Source: QZLE01 sp033852135 (GTDB lineage Bacteria; Pseudomonadota; Gammaproteobacteria; QZLD01). From it: a stretch of 64,000 nt of DNA. This document shows, piece after piece, positions 42,938 through 52,536 of this stretch (its first letter is position 1; each line of letters starts with the position of its first letter). The stretch is from the NCBI GenBank assembly GCA_033852135.1, contig JAWSVB010000022.1, positions 62,001 through 126,000 on the forward strand, read 5' to 3'. A model generated the notes under the pieces. The model was not told the origin of the DNA, made no database searches, and saw only the letters and a program-made list of their open reading frames with translations. A program made the translations under genes and the position numbers.

Positions 42938-45310
42938 ATGATTTTAAGGCGTAAAGTAAATATAAGGAACTCAGTAGCAACCAGGTTGTTAAAGGTTGTG
43001 TTCTGTTTTTATATTGCATTTGCTCTTTTAGTCACTCTTTCCCACATGTTTATTGAATATAGCTATCAGAAAGGAGATGTAAATAAATCGTTAGTTGAAT
43101 TCCAGCCAACTATCGAATCAACTCTTGCAATGAATTTATGGCATATGGATGACCAATCACTTAAATCAACAATAGATAGCATCATTAAAATCCCTTTAAT
43201 AGTTGGTATTAAGATAAAAGATGAATCAAAAAATATAATTGCAGTTGATGGAGTAGTTTCTGAAGCTGATTTTTCTGGAAAGATTGAACAAGATATTGAT
43301 TTTCTAGGGTTAAAGAGCAATATAAATGACTTACAAACTAATTCATATAATCTTGAAGTTTTCCAACATACATTTCCAATTTACTATAGATATAAAGGGC
43401 AACAAAGACTATTAGGTGAAGTAACACTCTTTTCTAACTCATCGGTTATTTTTGATAGAGTAAAAGTTCAGTTCTTACTTTTGGTAATAAATTCAGTACT
43501 TAAATCGTTAGCTCTGTGGGTGTTTTTCCTACTTATATCAAACTATATATTGCGTCGCCCATTAGAATCAATTGCGGAGGCGGCTGAAAATATCAGTGTG
43601 GAAAACCTTAGTGATTTTAAAATTAAAATAAAGTCTGCAGGAAACGATGAATTAAGCGTTATAGAAAATTCATTTAATGAAATGATAAAAAAACTCTCAG
43701 ATTCTATAAATAAACAGAAGGGGGCAGAACAAAATTTAAGAGAAAATGAGATTAAATTTAGAACGCTTGTAGAGAATGTTCCCGGAGTAACTTATCGTTG
43801 TATTAATGATGAACCTTGGACAATGATATACCTAAGTGATGAGATAGAAAACTTATCAGGCTACCAACGTTCAGATTTTATAAATAATAATAAACGTACA
43901 TTTGCATCAATAATTCATATTGAGGACACCACCTTCATTTCAAAAGCAGCAGAAAAAGCTATTAAGAATAGAACAACTTATTCATTTGAATATCGCATAG
44001 TTCGTGCAAATGGTGAAATTCGCTGGGTATATGAAAAGGGACAGCCAATATTTGATGAGAACGGTGAATTACAGTTTTTTGATGGTGTTATTATCGATAT
44101 TACCGAAAGAAAACAAGCTGAAAGTGAGATAAGAAAACTACGAAAGTACCTTACAAACATTATTGACTCAATGCCTTCATCCTTAGTTGGTGTAGATGAA
44201 AGTCTAAAAATAACACAATGGAATAAAACCATTGAAGATACGACAGGGATTGCCGCAGTAGATGCATATGGAAAATCAATAGAAGATATTTTACCGCAAA
44301 TGCAATCTGAGTTAGGGAAAATATCATGTAGCCTGCATACCCGAACAGTACAACGTAATCAGATAAAAAGAGGGGTAGATGAGACCGGCATATGTTATGA
44401 AGACGTCACCATTTATCCCTTAATTGCAAACGGGGTTAAGGGTGCAGTTATTCGCATAGATGACATTACCGAAAAAGTAAGGATGGAAGAGATACTGATT
44501 CAGAGTGAAAAAATGCTTTCAGTTGGAGGTTTAGCCGCAGGGATGGCTCATGAGATAAACAATCCATTAGCAGGCATGGTGCAAACAGTAAATGTGATGT
44601 CAAACAGGTTGATTGAAAAATCAGATATGCCAGCCAATATAGAAGCAGCTAAAGAAGCTGGAACAACCATAGAAGCAATCAATAAATTTATGCATATTCG
44701 TGATATTCCGCGGATGATTGCTACTATAAATGAATCTGGCAAAAGAGCATCAGCCATAGTTAACAATATGCTCAGTTTTGCTCGCAAAGGGAGCAGTGAA
44801 AAAGCAACAGTGAACTACATAGAGTTAGTTGATAATACGATTGATTTGGCAGTGACAGATTACAACCTTAAGAGTAACTATGACTTTAAACAAGTTGACG
44901 TTATTAGAGAATATAAAGATAAAACTGTATTTATTGAATGTGAACCATCACAGATTCAGCAAGTTATATTAAATCTAATTCGAAATGCTGCTCAAGCAAT
45001 GCAGGATGCCAAAATACCATCTCCAAAATTGACCGTTCGTATCAGCCACGATAAAGACACAGCAATGGTTAAAACTGAGATAGAAGATAATGGACCAGGT
45101 ATAGATAAAGAGACATTAAAACGGATCTTTGAACCTTTTTATACGACAAAACCAGTAGGTGTGGGAACAGGACTAGGGTTGAGCGTTTCATATTTCATCA
45201 TAGCTGATAATCATAATGGAGAGATGCATGTTGAGTCTGTATCAGGCCAAGGTACGAGATTTACAATAAGTTTGCCTGTTAACAGCATAAAACAACAAAT
45301 AGGTGTATAA
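42938..45310 (+). CDS. Sensor histidine kinase, periplasmic sensor, HAMP, two PAS
   Basis: 790 residues. TM1 (about 16-40), a periplasmic sensor with the pattern LVEFQPTIESTLAMNLWHMDDQSLKSTIDSI followed by strands (42-180), TM2 (about 182-205), HAMP (205-260), PAS with PAC (about 270-390), a second PAS (about 400-510), then H538 in GMAHEINNPLAG and a full ATPase domain (EDNGPGID; GVGTGLGLSV). The kinase core is closely similar to those at 39153, 46136 and 50278. A 72-bp minisatellite precedes the start; AAGTAGGT is the probable ribosome binding site. Confidence 0.9.
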   Translation: MILRRKVNIRNSVATRLLKVVFCFYIAFALLVTLSHMFIEYSYQKGDVNKSLVEFQPTIESTLAMNLWHMDDQSLKSTIDSIIKIPLIVGIKIKDESKNIIAVDGVVSEADFSGKIEQDIDFLGLKSNINDLQTNSYNLEVFQHTFPIYYRYKGQQRLLGEVTLFSNSSVIFDRVKVQFLLLVINSVLKSLALWVFFLLISNYILRRPLESIAEAAENISVENLSDFKIKIKSAGNDELSVIENSFNEMIKKLSDSINKQKGAEQNLRENEIKFRTLVENVPGVTYRCINDEPWTMIYLSDEIENLSGYQRSDFINNNKRTFASIIHIEDTTFISKAAEKAIKNRTTYSFEYRIVRANGEIRWVYEKGQPIFDENGELQFFDGVIIDITERKQAESEIRKLRKYLTNIIDSMPSSLVGVDESLKITQWNKTIEDTTGIAAVDAYGKSIEDILPQMQSELGKISCSLHTRTVQRNQIKRGVDETGICYEDVTIYPLIANGVKGAVIRIDDITEKVRMEEILIQSEKMLSVGGLAAGMAHEINNPLAGMVQTVNVMSNRLIEKSDMPANIEAAKEAGTTIEAINKFMHIRDIPRMIATINESGKRASAIVNNMLSFARKGSSEKATVNYIELVDNTIDLAVTDYNLKSNYDFKQVDVIREYKDKTVFIECEPSQIQQVILNLIRNAAQAMQDAKIPSPKLTVRISHDKDTAMVKTEIEDNGPGIDKETLKRIFEPFYTTKPVGVGTGLGLSVSYFIIADNHNGEMHVESVSGQGTRFTISLPVNSIKQQIGV

Positions 45311-45341
45311 CATAAATAATGAGCATATATCTTTAAATATT

Positions 45342-45359
45342 CTACAGTTATAACTGTAG
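45342..45359. repeat. 18-bp perfect palindrome
   Basis: CTACAGTTA followed by its exact reverse complement, in the 188-bp gap before the MEDS gene. A weak T-run comes only 12 bp later, so operator and terminator roles are both open. Confidence 0.5.
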
Positions 45360-45498
45360 GCCTATTTGAGTTTTTAGTGTTGATGAATGGACAGGCACTA
45401 ATGAAAGATTAACCGTTTAACTGTTGGTTAGTCGCTAGAGATACTGTGTATTTAATAGCAGCTGGTATGTGAACAGTTGCTATGTGGGAGGAGAGATT

Positions 45499-46119
45499 AT
45501 GAATGATAATCATCAAAAAATCTCACTGGGTTTTGTGAAAGAAAAAGTAGATGTAGGAACTCATCTATGTCTTGTATTTACCGATAAAAAGGAAAGAGTT
45601 GATTCTTTGTTAAAATTTATTTTAGCAGGGATGGCAGATAATGAGCGCACAGCATGTTTTTCTGAAGTTATAACTGAAGCAGAGATAACAGAGTTTTTTA
45701 AACTAAATAATATCTCCTACGATGAACGTAAATCCAAGCAAGCAATAACCTTTGGTCGTACTAGTGATGTCTATTTTCAAGACAATACTTTTGACCCAGA
45801 AAGAATGCTTGGAATCTTAGAACAATTCTATACAGATGCGATAGAAATGGGGTTTAGCGCCTCAAGAGTAATTGGAGAGATGTCTCCGAAGATACAAGAT
45901 GTCACTGGCGGTGAGAGATTGCTGGAATACGAATCAAGAGTTACTAAATTACTTGAAAAGAGCCCGATAACAGCTGTTTGCCAATATGATGCAAATCAAT
46001 TTGATGGAGCGACGATTATGGATGTATTGAAAGTGCACCCAAAGATGATTGTTAATGGCGTAGTTGTTGAAAATCCATTTTTTATAAAACCCGATGAATT
46101 TCTTGAAAATATCAAGTAA
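45499..46119 (+). CDS. MEDS-domain sensory protein
   Basis: 206 residues from ATG 45499, chosen over 45469 because GGAGGAGAG lies directly upstream. The entire protein is one MEDS domain (methanogen/methylotroph DcmR sensory): GTHLCLVFTDKKERVDSLLKFILAGMADNERT, then FDPERMLGILEQFY, RVIGEMS, LLEYESRV, CQYDANQFDG and the closing VHPKMIVNGVVVENPFF. The fold is RecA-like in shape but no Walker A is visible. In DcmR the domain senses a small molecule and controls transcription; here there is no DNA-binding part. It lies 16 bp ahead of a soluble kinase and is probably its input. Confidence 0.9.
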   Translation: MNDNHQKISLGFVKEKVDVGTHLCLVFTDKKERVDSLLKFILAGMADNERTACFSEVITEAEITEFFKLNNISYDERKSKQAITFGRTSDVYFQDNTFDPERMLGILEQFYTDAIEMGFSASRVIGEMSPKIQDVTGGERLLEYESRVTKLLEKSPITAVCQYDANQFDGATIMDVLKVHPKMIVNGVVVENPFFIKPDEFLENIK

Positions 46120-46135
46120 AAGGCATAGTTAGCAT

Positions 46136-47833
46136 ATGAGCTTTGAGGATGGTCTTTCAGCTAAAGTAATTGGGCAGATTGCAATGATGCAAGGTGTTGT
46201 AGCACAGCTGCCAGATGAGGTTTCTGTACTTGGTTTTGTTGCTAAAGGGTTATCCGATATTCCAGGTGTGAAAAAGGTAGATTATGTCTTATTCAATGAT
46301 GAAGAAACATCAGTATTAGAATATGAAACAGAAGAACTAAGGCACATATTTCCAATTGAATATAAGCAATCAAAATACTCATCATTAATATTTCACCTAT
46401 CTGATAGATCTAAATTTGACCTGTATGCCCCTTATATCGGTAATTTTACCAATGTACTAGCAGTACTGTTTGAGGAGAGGCGTCAGCGCAAATCTAATGA
46501 GGCATTGTTAGAAAATCTTGAAGAGTTGGTGGATGAAAGAACAAAAGAGTTAAAACAAGAGATTGCTGAACGTAAAAATGCAGAGGCTGAGTTAGAGAGA
46601 ACAAAAGACTACATATCAAATGTAATCGACTCTATGCCATCTGCTCTAATATCAGTAAATGAAAACCTTGAAGTAACGCAATGGAATTTAAAAGCGGAGG
46701 AGATTACAGGGGTGCCAGCCCCAGATGCTTTTGGGATGAAGCTGGATGATGTTTTTCCGCGCATGGGAAAAGAGCTGGAATTAATATCAAACAGTATACA
46801 AAACAAAGAGATAAAATTTGAGCAGAAAACAGCATACGAAGCAGAATCAGGTGTAGGTTATGAAGATATAACAATTTACCCTTTAGTAGCGATTGGGATT
46901 CAAGGTGCTGTTTTACGTATAGATGATGTCACCAGTAAAGTGCGTATGGAAGAGATGCTGGTACAAAGTGAGAAGATGCTCTCAATCGGAGGGCTTGCCG
47001 CAGGAATGGCGCATGAAATTAACAATCCATTAGCTGGGATGATGCAAACAGCAAATGTAATGCAAAATCGTTTAGTCGATAATGTTGATATTCCAGCAAA
47101 TAGAAGAGCGGCAGAGGAGATTGGTGTGGATCTTGAAGCGATTGTTGGCTTTATGTCGGCTAGAGGAATTCCGCGCATGATACACGCGATAAAAGAGTCT
47201 GGTGTAAGGGTAGCTTCAATAGTCAATAATATGCTGCATTTTGCACAACAATCAGATGATGAAATTAATACAAGTAAAATTGCAGATATAATCGAGAACA
47301 CTATTGGTTTAGTTTCTACAGATTACAATCTAAAGAAACAGTACGATTTTAAAAAAATTAATATTATTCGGGAGTTTCAAGAAGATCTACCTGAAATTGA
47401 GTGCCACTCATCCAAAATTCAACAGGCCATGTTGAATCTATTTAGCAATAGTGCACATGCACTGCAACAAGCTAAAATTGAAAATCCAAAAATAATAATA
47501 AGATTAGCGATAGATGAGAAGCAAGATGATAAAGATGCAATGGTACGGGTTGAGATTGAAGATAATGGCCCAGGTATTTCCAGTAAGTTAATAGGTAGAT
47601 TATTCGAACCATTTTATACAACAAAACCTACAGGTGAGGGAAAAGGGTTAGGTTTAAGTGTTGCATATTTCATAATTACTGAAACTCATAAAGGAAAGAT
47701 GTGGGTAGAGTCTAATGAGGGGGTAGGCACTAAATTCATAATATGTTTGCCAGTAAAGCAAAATGGTAGCGATATAAGTATCGATAGAAATGTAGATAAA
47801 AATTCTATAAATTCAATGGATAACAAAGGTTAA
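46136..47833 (+). CDS. Soluble PAS histidine kinase
   Basis: 565 residues, no membrane segment. Residues 1-120 resemble a reduced GAF-like fold (MMQGVVAQLPDEVSVLGFVAKGLSDIPGVKKVDYV); then a coiled coil (120-155), PAS (about 155-270), H293 in GMAHEINNPLAG, the same long DHp insertion (IPANRRAAEEIG...GIPRM) as its paralogues, and a full ATPase domain (EDNGPGISS; GEGKGLGLSV). The MEDS gene is directly upstream and a binding-protein gene starts 5 bp downstream, so this looks like the cytoplasmic sensor unit of the island. Confidence 0.9.
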   Translation: MSFEDGLSAKVIGQIAMMQGVVAQLPDEVSVLGFVAKGLSDIPGVKKVDYVLFNDEETSVLEYETEELRHIFPIEYKQSKYSSLIFHLSDRSKFDLYAPYIGNFTNVLAVLFEERRQRKSNEALLENLEELVDERTKELKQEIAERKNAEAELERTKDYISNVIDSMPSALISVNENLEVTQWNLKAEEITGVPAPDAFGMKLDDVFPRMGKELELISNSIQNKEIKFEQKTAYEAESGVGYEDITIYPLVAIGIQGAVLRIDDVTSKVRMEEMLVQSEKMLSIGGLAAGMAHEINNPLAGMMQTANVMQNRLVDNVDIPANRRAAEEIGVDLEAIVGFMSARGIPRMIHAIKESGVRVASIVNNMLHFAQQSDDEINTSKIADIIENTIGLVSTDYNLKKQYDFKKINIIREFQEDLPEIECHSSKIQQAMLNLFSNSAHALQQAKIENPKIIIRLAIDEKQDDKDAMVRVEIEDNGPGISSKLIGRLFEPFYTTKPTGEGKGLGLSVAYFIITETHKGKMWVESNEGVGTKFIICLPVKQNGSDISIDRNVDKNSINSMDNKG

Positions 47834-47838
47834 GTTAT

Positions 47839-48993
47839 ATGATTAAACTATTTAAAATAATAGCTGTTTTATCATTGTTAGCATTAATCGTAATACTGAA
47901 TATGCAATCTGCATCTACTGTAAAGATTGGATTAGTTGCAGATTTAAGTAGTAGAAAAGCCAACCTTGGTGATTCTGTAAGAAATGGGCTGATTCTCGCG
48001 ATAAATGAGATAAATCAACAAGGCGGTATAAATGGTCACAAGGTTGAATTATTAGTTCGAGATGGTAAATCTAACGAAGCTATTACCCAGCAACAAGCAA
48101 CTAATTTAGTTGATAACTGTGTAAATCTAATAGTTGGACCTGTGCACAGTGCAATGGCAAATTCAGTAATAGAAGCGACTAAAGAAGCAGGTATATTGGT
48201 TATAAGTCCAACAGTTTCAACTGATAACCTCTCCGAAATTGATGATAACTTTTTCCGCATAAATACCAAATCATCCATTCAAGGTAATGACCTTGCAAGA
48301 GCATCAAAACTTAGGGGCGATAAGAAAGTATTATTGGTAGTGGACCAAGATAATAGTGAGTATACCGGGTCAGTAGCTCATGGTTTTAGAGAGAGAGCAA
48401 AACTACTGGATTTAGAAGTCATCGGTGAAATAGCTTTTACTAAGGAGCACGATACTACTAAATTGGTAGATAAAATCATCCAATACAAGGCTGATGCATT
48501 AGTCTTTATAACTAATGGCAAAGATGCAGCAAAAATTATCCAGCTATATAACAAAGTTAGCAAACTACCAAACTTATATGGTGATATGTGGGCGAAGTGG
48601 AGCAATGTTAAAGAGTTTGGAGGTAAAGCTGTAAATGGGATGGTTTTAGTTGGCATTAATAAGAATAAACAGAGCCAAGATAAAGAGGTGCAATTTGCCT
48701 CATCCTATAAACAGCTTTTTGGTTCAGAGTATACGATACCAGCGGTTTATGCGTATGAGGCTGTACAATTATATGCTTTAGGTGCACAAAATGCCTCTAG
48801 CTTGGATAGCGATAAAATTAAACAATATATTTTGAAAATAGAGCAAATAGATGGAGTGGTGGATAACTATAAACTTGATATGTATGGTGATGCAATTCGA
48901 GAGTTTTCATATTTCCAAATTAAAGATAATAGATATGAAAAGATAAATTTACCCAAAGAGTTACCTATAAAAATAGATAGTGTTAAAGAGTAG
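47839..48993 (+). CDS. Membrane-anchored type I periplasmic-binding protein, copy 1
   Basis: 384 residues. A hydrophobic segment (residues 5-22) without a clear cleavage site or lipobox suggests an N-terminal anchor. The remainder is a Peripla_BP_6/LivJ-type domain: STVKIGLVADLSSRKANLGDSVRNGLILAINEINQQGGINGHKVELLVRD, then GPVHSAMANSVIEATKEAGILVISPTVS. It starts 5 bp after the soluble kinase gene and is followed with no gap by a paralogue; no permease or ATPase is present. A role as ligand-binding partner of a kinase, rather than in transport, is inferred. Ligand could be an amino acid, amide or urea-like compound. Confidence 0.85.
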   Translation: MIKLFKIIAVLSLLALIVILNMQSASTVKIGLVADLSSRKANLGDSVRNGLILAINEINQQGGINGHKVELLVRDGKSNEAITQQQATNLVDNCVNLIVGPVHSAMANSVIEATKEAGILVISPTVSTDNLSEIDDNFFRINTKSSIQGNDLARASKLRGDKKVLLVVDQDNSEYTGSVAHGFRERAKLLDLEVIGEIAFTKEHDTTKLVDKIIQYKADALVFITNGKDAAKIIQLYNKVSKLPNLYGDMWAKWSNVKEFGGKAVNGMVLVGINKNKQSQDKEVQFASSYKQLFGSEYTIPAVYAYEAVQLYALGAQNASSLDSDKIKQYILKIEQIDGVVDNYKLDMYGDAIREFSYFQIKDNRYEKINLPKELPIKIDSVKE

Positions 48994-50157
48994 ATGGTTA
49001 AAAATATGAATAATTATAAAACAGGAACAAAAAGATTAATCAGAGCTGGAGCAATAATTGTTTTGCTAGCATTGGTTACTTGGCTATTACTATCCCTACT
49101 AATTTTAAAAGAGCCGGTAAAAATAGGTTTTTTAGCAGATTTAAGTACCAGAAAATCGCAGCTAGGTGTTGTGGCAAGAAACGGTGTGATTATGGCCGTA
49201 GATGAATTAAATGACAGAGGTGGAATAAACGGTAGAAAAGTTGAGCTTATTATTAGAGATATAAAATCAAGTAAAGATGAGGCAAAGCTTCAAACGTTAA
49301 AATTAATTGAAGATGGGGTAGATGTGATAATCGGAGGGTTTGTTAGCTCAATGGCCGCTCCTGTTCTTGAAGCTACAAAGAATAGTAATATCTTGCTAAT
49401 AAGTCCTACAGTTGCAGCTGATAGTTTGTCAGGAATTGATGATAATTTTATTCGGATTACCCCACAAGCATCAAAACATGGTAGTTCGCTTGCTGAGGCA
49501 GCTGGGTATATGGGAATTAAAAAAGTTACTTTGATTCGCGATATCAAAAATGAAGAGTACTCAGGGGCTGTAGTTGATGGGTTTAAGAAAAAATGTGAAG
49601 AACAATCTATTCAAGTTATTGGTGATCTAGAGTTTGAAACCAAGCAAGACTTCCCTCAACTTGTTGAGCAATTGTCTAAGCTGCAGTCAGATGCTTTGGT
49701 ATTTATCACCAGTGGAATCGATGCCGGTGCGATTATTCAGCAATATGCTAGAAATAATAATGTTCCACATCTATTTGGCAGCATGTGGACAAAAGTTACA
49801 AAAGTAAATGAGTATGGTGGAAAAGCAGTAAATGGAATGTTTCTGGTAGATGTTTTTGCGAATAAAAATCCAGAAGTTAAAGAAGTAGAGTTTAATAAAT
49901 CTTTCAAAGAGCGTTTTGGAATGGGATCAAATATGCCATCAAGGTATACATATGAATCTGTAAAGCTATTTGCTCAAGCTGCTGAGAAAGCAAATAGTGT
50001 AAAAACTGAAAAAGTAAAAACTGAAATTATTAATATGAACCCTGTTGAGGGGATAACAGATAACTATCAGATTGATAAATATGGTGATGTTATTCGTGAA
50101 CTATCCCTTTATCAGATTAAAAATCACCAGTACGAGTTGACTAATAAAACGAACTAA
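48994..50157 (+). CDS. Membrane-anchored type I periplasmic-binding protein, copy 2
   Basis: 387 residues; its ATG follows the TAG of copy 1 directly. N-terminal anchor at about residues 18-38 (AGAIIVLLALVTWLLLSLLIL), then the same fold as copy 1: VKIGFLADLSTRKSQLGVVARNGVIMAVDELNDRGGINGRKVELIIRD, ATKNSNILLISPTVAADSLSG, and the C-terminal ITDNYQIDKYGDVIRELSLYQIK. The strong parallel with copy 1, including the end, shows tandem duplication. Two proteins could bind different ligands or form a heterodimer. The double-Cache kinase gene follows about 120 bp downstream. Confidence 0.85.
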   Translation: MVKNMNNYKTGTKRLIRAGAIIVLLALVTWLLLSLLILKEPVKIGFLADLSTRKSQLGVVARNGVIMAVDELNDRGGINGRKVELIIRDIKSSKDEAKLQTLKLIEDGVDVIIGGFVSSMAAPVLEATKNSNILLISPTVAADSLSGIDDNFIRITPQASKHGSSLAEAAGYMGIKKVTLIRDIKNEEYSGAVVDGFKKKCEEQSIQVIGDLEFETKQDFPQLVEQLSKLQSDALVFITSGIDAGAIIQQYARNNNVPHLFGSMWTKVTKVNEYGGKAVNGMFLVDVFANKNPEVKEVEFNKSFKERFGMGSNMPSRYTYESVKLFAQAAEKANSVKTEKVKTEIINMNPVEGITDNYQIDKYGDVIRELSLYQIKNHQYELTNKTN

Positions 50158-50277
50158 TACAAATAGCTAATTAATAAAAAGTGCAATAAATAGGATATAT
50201 GTAAATGCAGAAAAAAATCAGTAAAGAAATGAACCAACAATACAAAAAGGTTGCGTTTAAATAGCAGGTTTTATGTA

Positions 50278-52536
50278 ATGGTTAATTTCTTTCATAACAT
50301 AAGCATTCAAAGGTTTTTCAAGATTTATCTCTTGATTGCTGTGTTATTACCGTTATTGGTTCTTGGCTTGGTAGGATTGACAATATCATCAAGCTTATTA
50401 AGGCATGAGATATTAAACGCAGATCATAGGCAGGTACACCTTGCTGAATATGCTATCGAGCAGCACCTCCAAAGACCACTTGAGGATCTTCAGGTTATAT
50501 CAAGCCTAATTCATAATATTTCAAAATCACAGCCATCAAGAATCCAGAGAATTATCGAAAAAACTCAAGATGCGCATAGATATTTTGCAGCTATTCAAGT
50601 TGTTGATATTGATGGTCGAGTAATTGCTATATCCCCATTAAATAAAGATTTGATGGGTATTGATGTATCAGGACACAGATACTTCAATAAAATTAAAAGT
50701 TTAAATACTCCGTATTGGGGGGCATCATTTATATCGGAGCAGTTAGAGTTACCACTCGCATCACTAAGTATAAAAACAGATTATGGCTTTATTATCACAG
50801 GTTTTCTCAGATTAGATGATATTAGTGAAATCGGTAAAGGTAGGAGACAAGAAGAAACTAGTAATAATGATATTGATTCACGATTGTTGTTTATCACAGA
50901 CCAGAATGGGGTATTTATTGCACACCCAGACAAACAAAAAGTTATGATTCGTGAATATGACCAACAATATGCAAAAAGTATTAAGCAGTGGAATAGTGAT
51001 ATTTTAGTTAGTGAGGCTGAATATAATGAGCGTGAATTCTTAGTAAATACGGTTATTATGCCAGAGACAAAATGGAAAATATCACTATATACTCCACTTG
51101 AAAATATCACTTCTCCAATTATAAAAACGGCAGTTATATTACTGCTTTTAACTCTAGCAGTTACCGTATTAGCAATTATTGGCGGAGCAAAACTCAGTAG
51201 TAAAATATCTGGCTCTTTCAGTGAGTTGCTTAAGTCAGTAGATGCTATCGGCAAAGGGAAGTATGAAGTACCAATATCTCAAAGTAATTATAGAGAGTTT
51301 AACCAGCTTGCTGATTCATTTGAACAGATGGCACAAGAGGTAAAAGCAAGGGAGAAAGACCTCAAGGAAGCAGAGAGCTATATCTCCAATATTATTAATT
51401 CCATGCCATCAATATTGGTAAGTGTGAACAGAGATCTAATAATTACGCAGTGGAACATGACTGCAAAAGATAAAACAGGGGTTGAGGCAGAAGATGCAAA
51501 AGGGAAAAATCTAGTGGAGCTTTTGCCTAATTTGCAGTCAGAAATCAGTAAAATAGAGAGCAGCATAGAAAGTCGGCAAGTTAAATATAGCAGGAAAAAG
51601 CCACTTTATTCTGAGAGCAATGTAAGCTACGAGGATATAACAATTTTTCCACTAATAGCTAACGGAGTACAAGGAGCTGTTATTCGTGTTGATGATGTTA
51701 CGGATAAAGTTCGTCTTGAAGAGATGCTGGTACAAAATGAGAAAATGTTATCCATTGGTGGGTTGGCAGCTGGTATGGCGCATGAAATCAATAATCCGCT
51801 AGCAGGGATGATGCAAACAGCAGATGTTATTCAGAATCGTTTAGTAAATAAAATTGATTTGCCAGCAAATAAAAAAGCAGCAGAAGAAGCAGGTATTACT
51901 ATTGAAGGGGTTTCTAAATTTATACATGCCAGAGATATTCCTCGTATGATTGAAACAATAAAAGAGTCTGGTAAACGTGCGGCTACTATCGTTAATAATA
52001 TGCTCACATTTGCACGTAAGGCAGACCACAGTAAATCAAAGGTAAATGTAGAGCGTTTATTAGAAGACACATTAGATCTAGCAATAACCGATTACAATTT
52101 AGAAAAAGAGCATGATTTTAAACAGATAAAAATCATAAAAGAGTTTGAATCTAGCTTGCCATTATTGCTATGTGAAGAAACTAAAATTCAGCAGGTGATT
52201 TTAAATTTACTGCTCAACAGTGCCCAAGCAATATTTGGCAGCAGTATAAAAGCACCTGTAATTCATATCCGTACAAGTCTGTCTAAAGATAGCAAAATTA
52301 TTAATATCGAGATTGAAGATAATGGCCCGGGGATGGATAACGAAACAAGTAAAAGAATATTTGAACCGTTTTTTACAACAAAAGATGTTGGTCAAGGGAC
52401 AGGTTTAGGTTTAAGTGTTTCATATTTTATTGTTACAGAGAATCATGGTGGTGAGATGAGTGTTACATCAAAGACAGGGGAAGGCACTAAGTTTTTAATA
52501 TCCCTGCCAGTAGAAGGAAACAAAAATGAATACTAG
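50278..52536 (+). CDS. Sensor histidine kinase, double Cache, HAMP, PAS
   Basis: 752 residues from ATG 50278 (AGCAGG 9 bases upstream; a TTG at 50251 has no spacing for its site). TM1 (about 15-35), double-Cache periplasmic domain (about 40-285; IQVVDIDGRVIAISPLNKDLMGIDVSGHRYF), TM2 (about 285-305), HAMP, PAS (about 370-480), H502 in GMAHEINNPLAG, the shared DHp insertion, and a full ATPase domain (EDNGPGMD; GQGTGLGLSV). Double-Cache domains commonly bind amino acids or carboxylates. It overlaps by 11 bp with the following receiver gene, a strong sign of partnership. Confidence 0.9.
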   Translation: MVNFFHNISIQRFFKIYLLIAVLLPLLVLGLVGLTISSSLLRHEILNADHRQVHLAEYAIEQHLQRPLEDLQVISSLIHNISKSQPSRIQRIIEKTQDAHRYFAAIQVVDIDGRVIAISPLNKDLMGIDVSGHRYFNKIKSLNTPYWGASFISEQLELPLASLSIKTDYGFIITGFLRLDDISEIGKGRRQEETSNNDIDSRLLFITDQNGVFIAHPDKQKVMIREYDQQYAKSIKQWNSDILVSEAEYNEREFLVNTVIMPETKWKISLYTPLENITSPIIKTAVILLLLTLAVTVLAIIGGAKLSSKISGSFSELLKSVDAIGKGKYEVPISQSNYREFNQLADSFEQMAQEVKAREKDLKEAESYISNIINSMPSILVSVNRDLIITQWNMTAKDKTGVEAEDAKGKNLVELLPNLQSEISKIESSIESRQVKYSRKKPLYSESNVSYEDITIFPLIANGVQGAVIRVDDVTDKVRLEEMLVQNEKMLSIGGLAAGMAHEINNPLAGMMQTADVIQNRLVNKIDLPANKKAAEEAGITIEGVSKFIHARDIPRMIETIKESGKRAATIVNNMLTFARKADHSKSKVNVERLLEDTLDLAITDYNLEKEHDFKQIKIIKEFESSLPLLLCEETKIQQVILNLLLNSAQAIFGSSIKAPVIHIRTSLSKDSKIINIEIEDNGPGMDNETSKRIFEPFFTTKDVGQGTGLGLSVSYFIVTENHGGEMSVTSKTGEGTKFLISLPVEGNKNEY

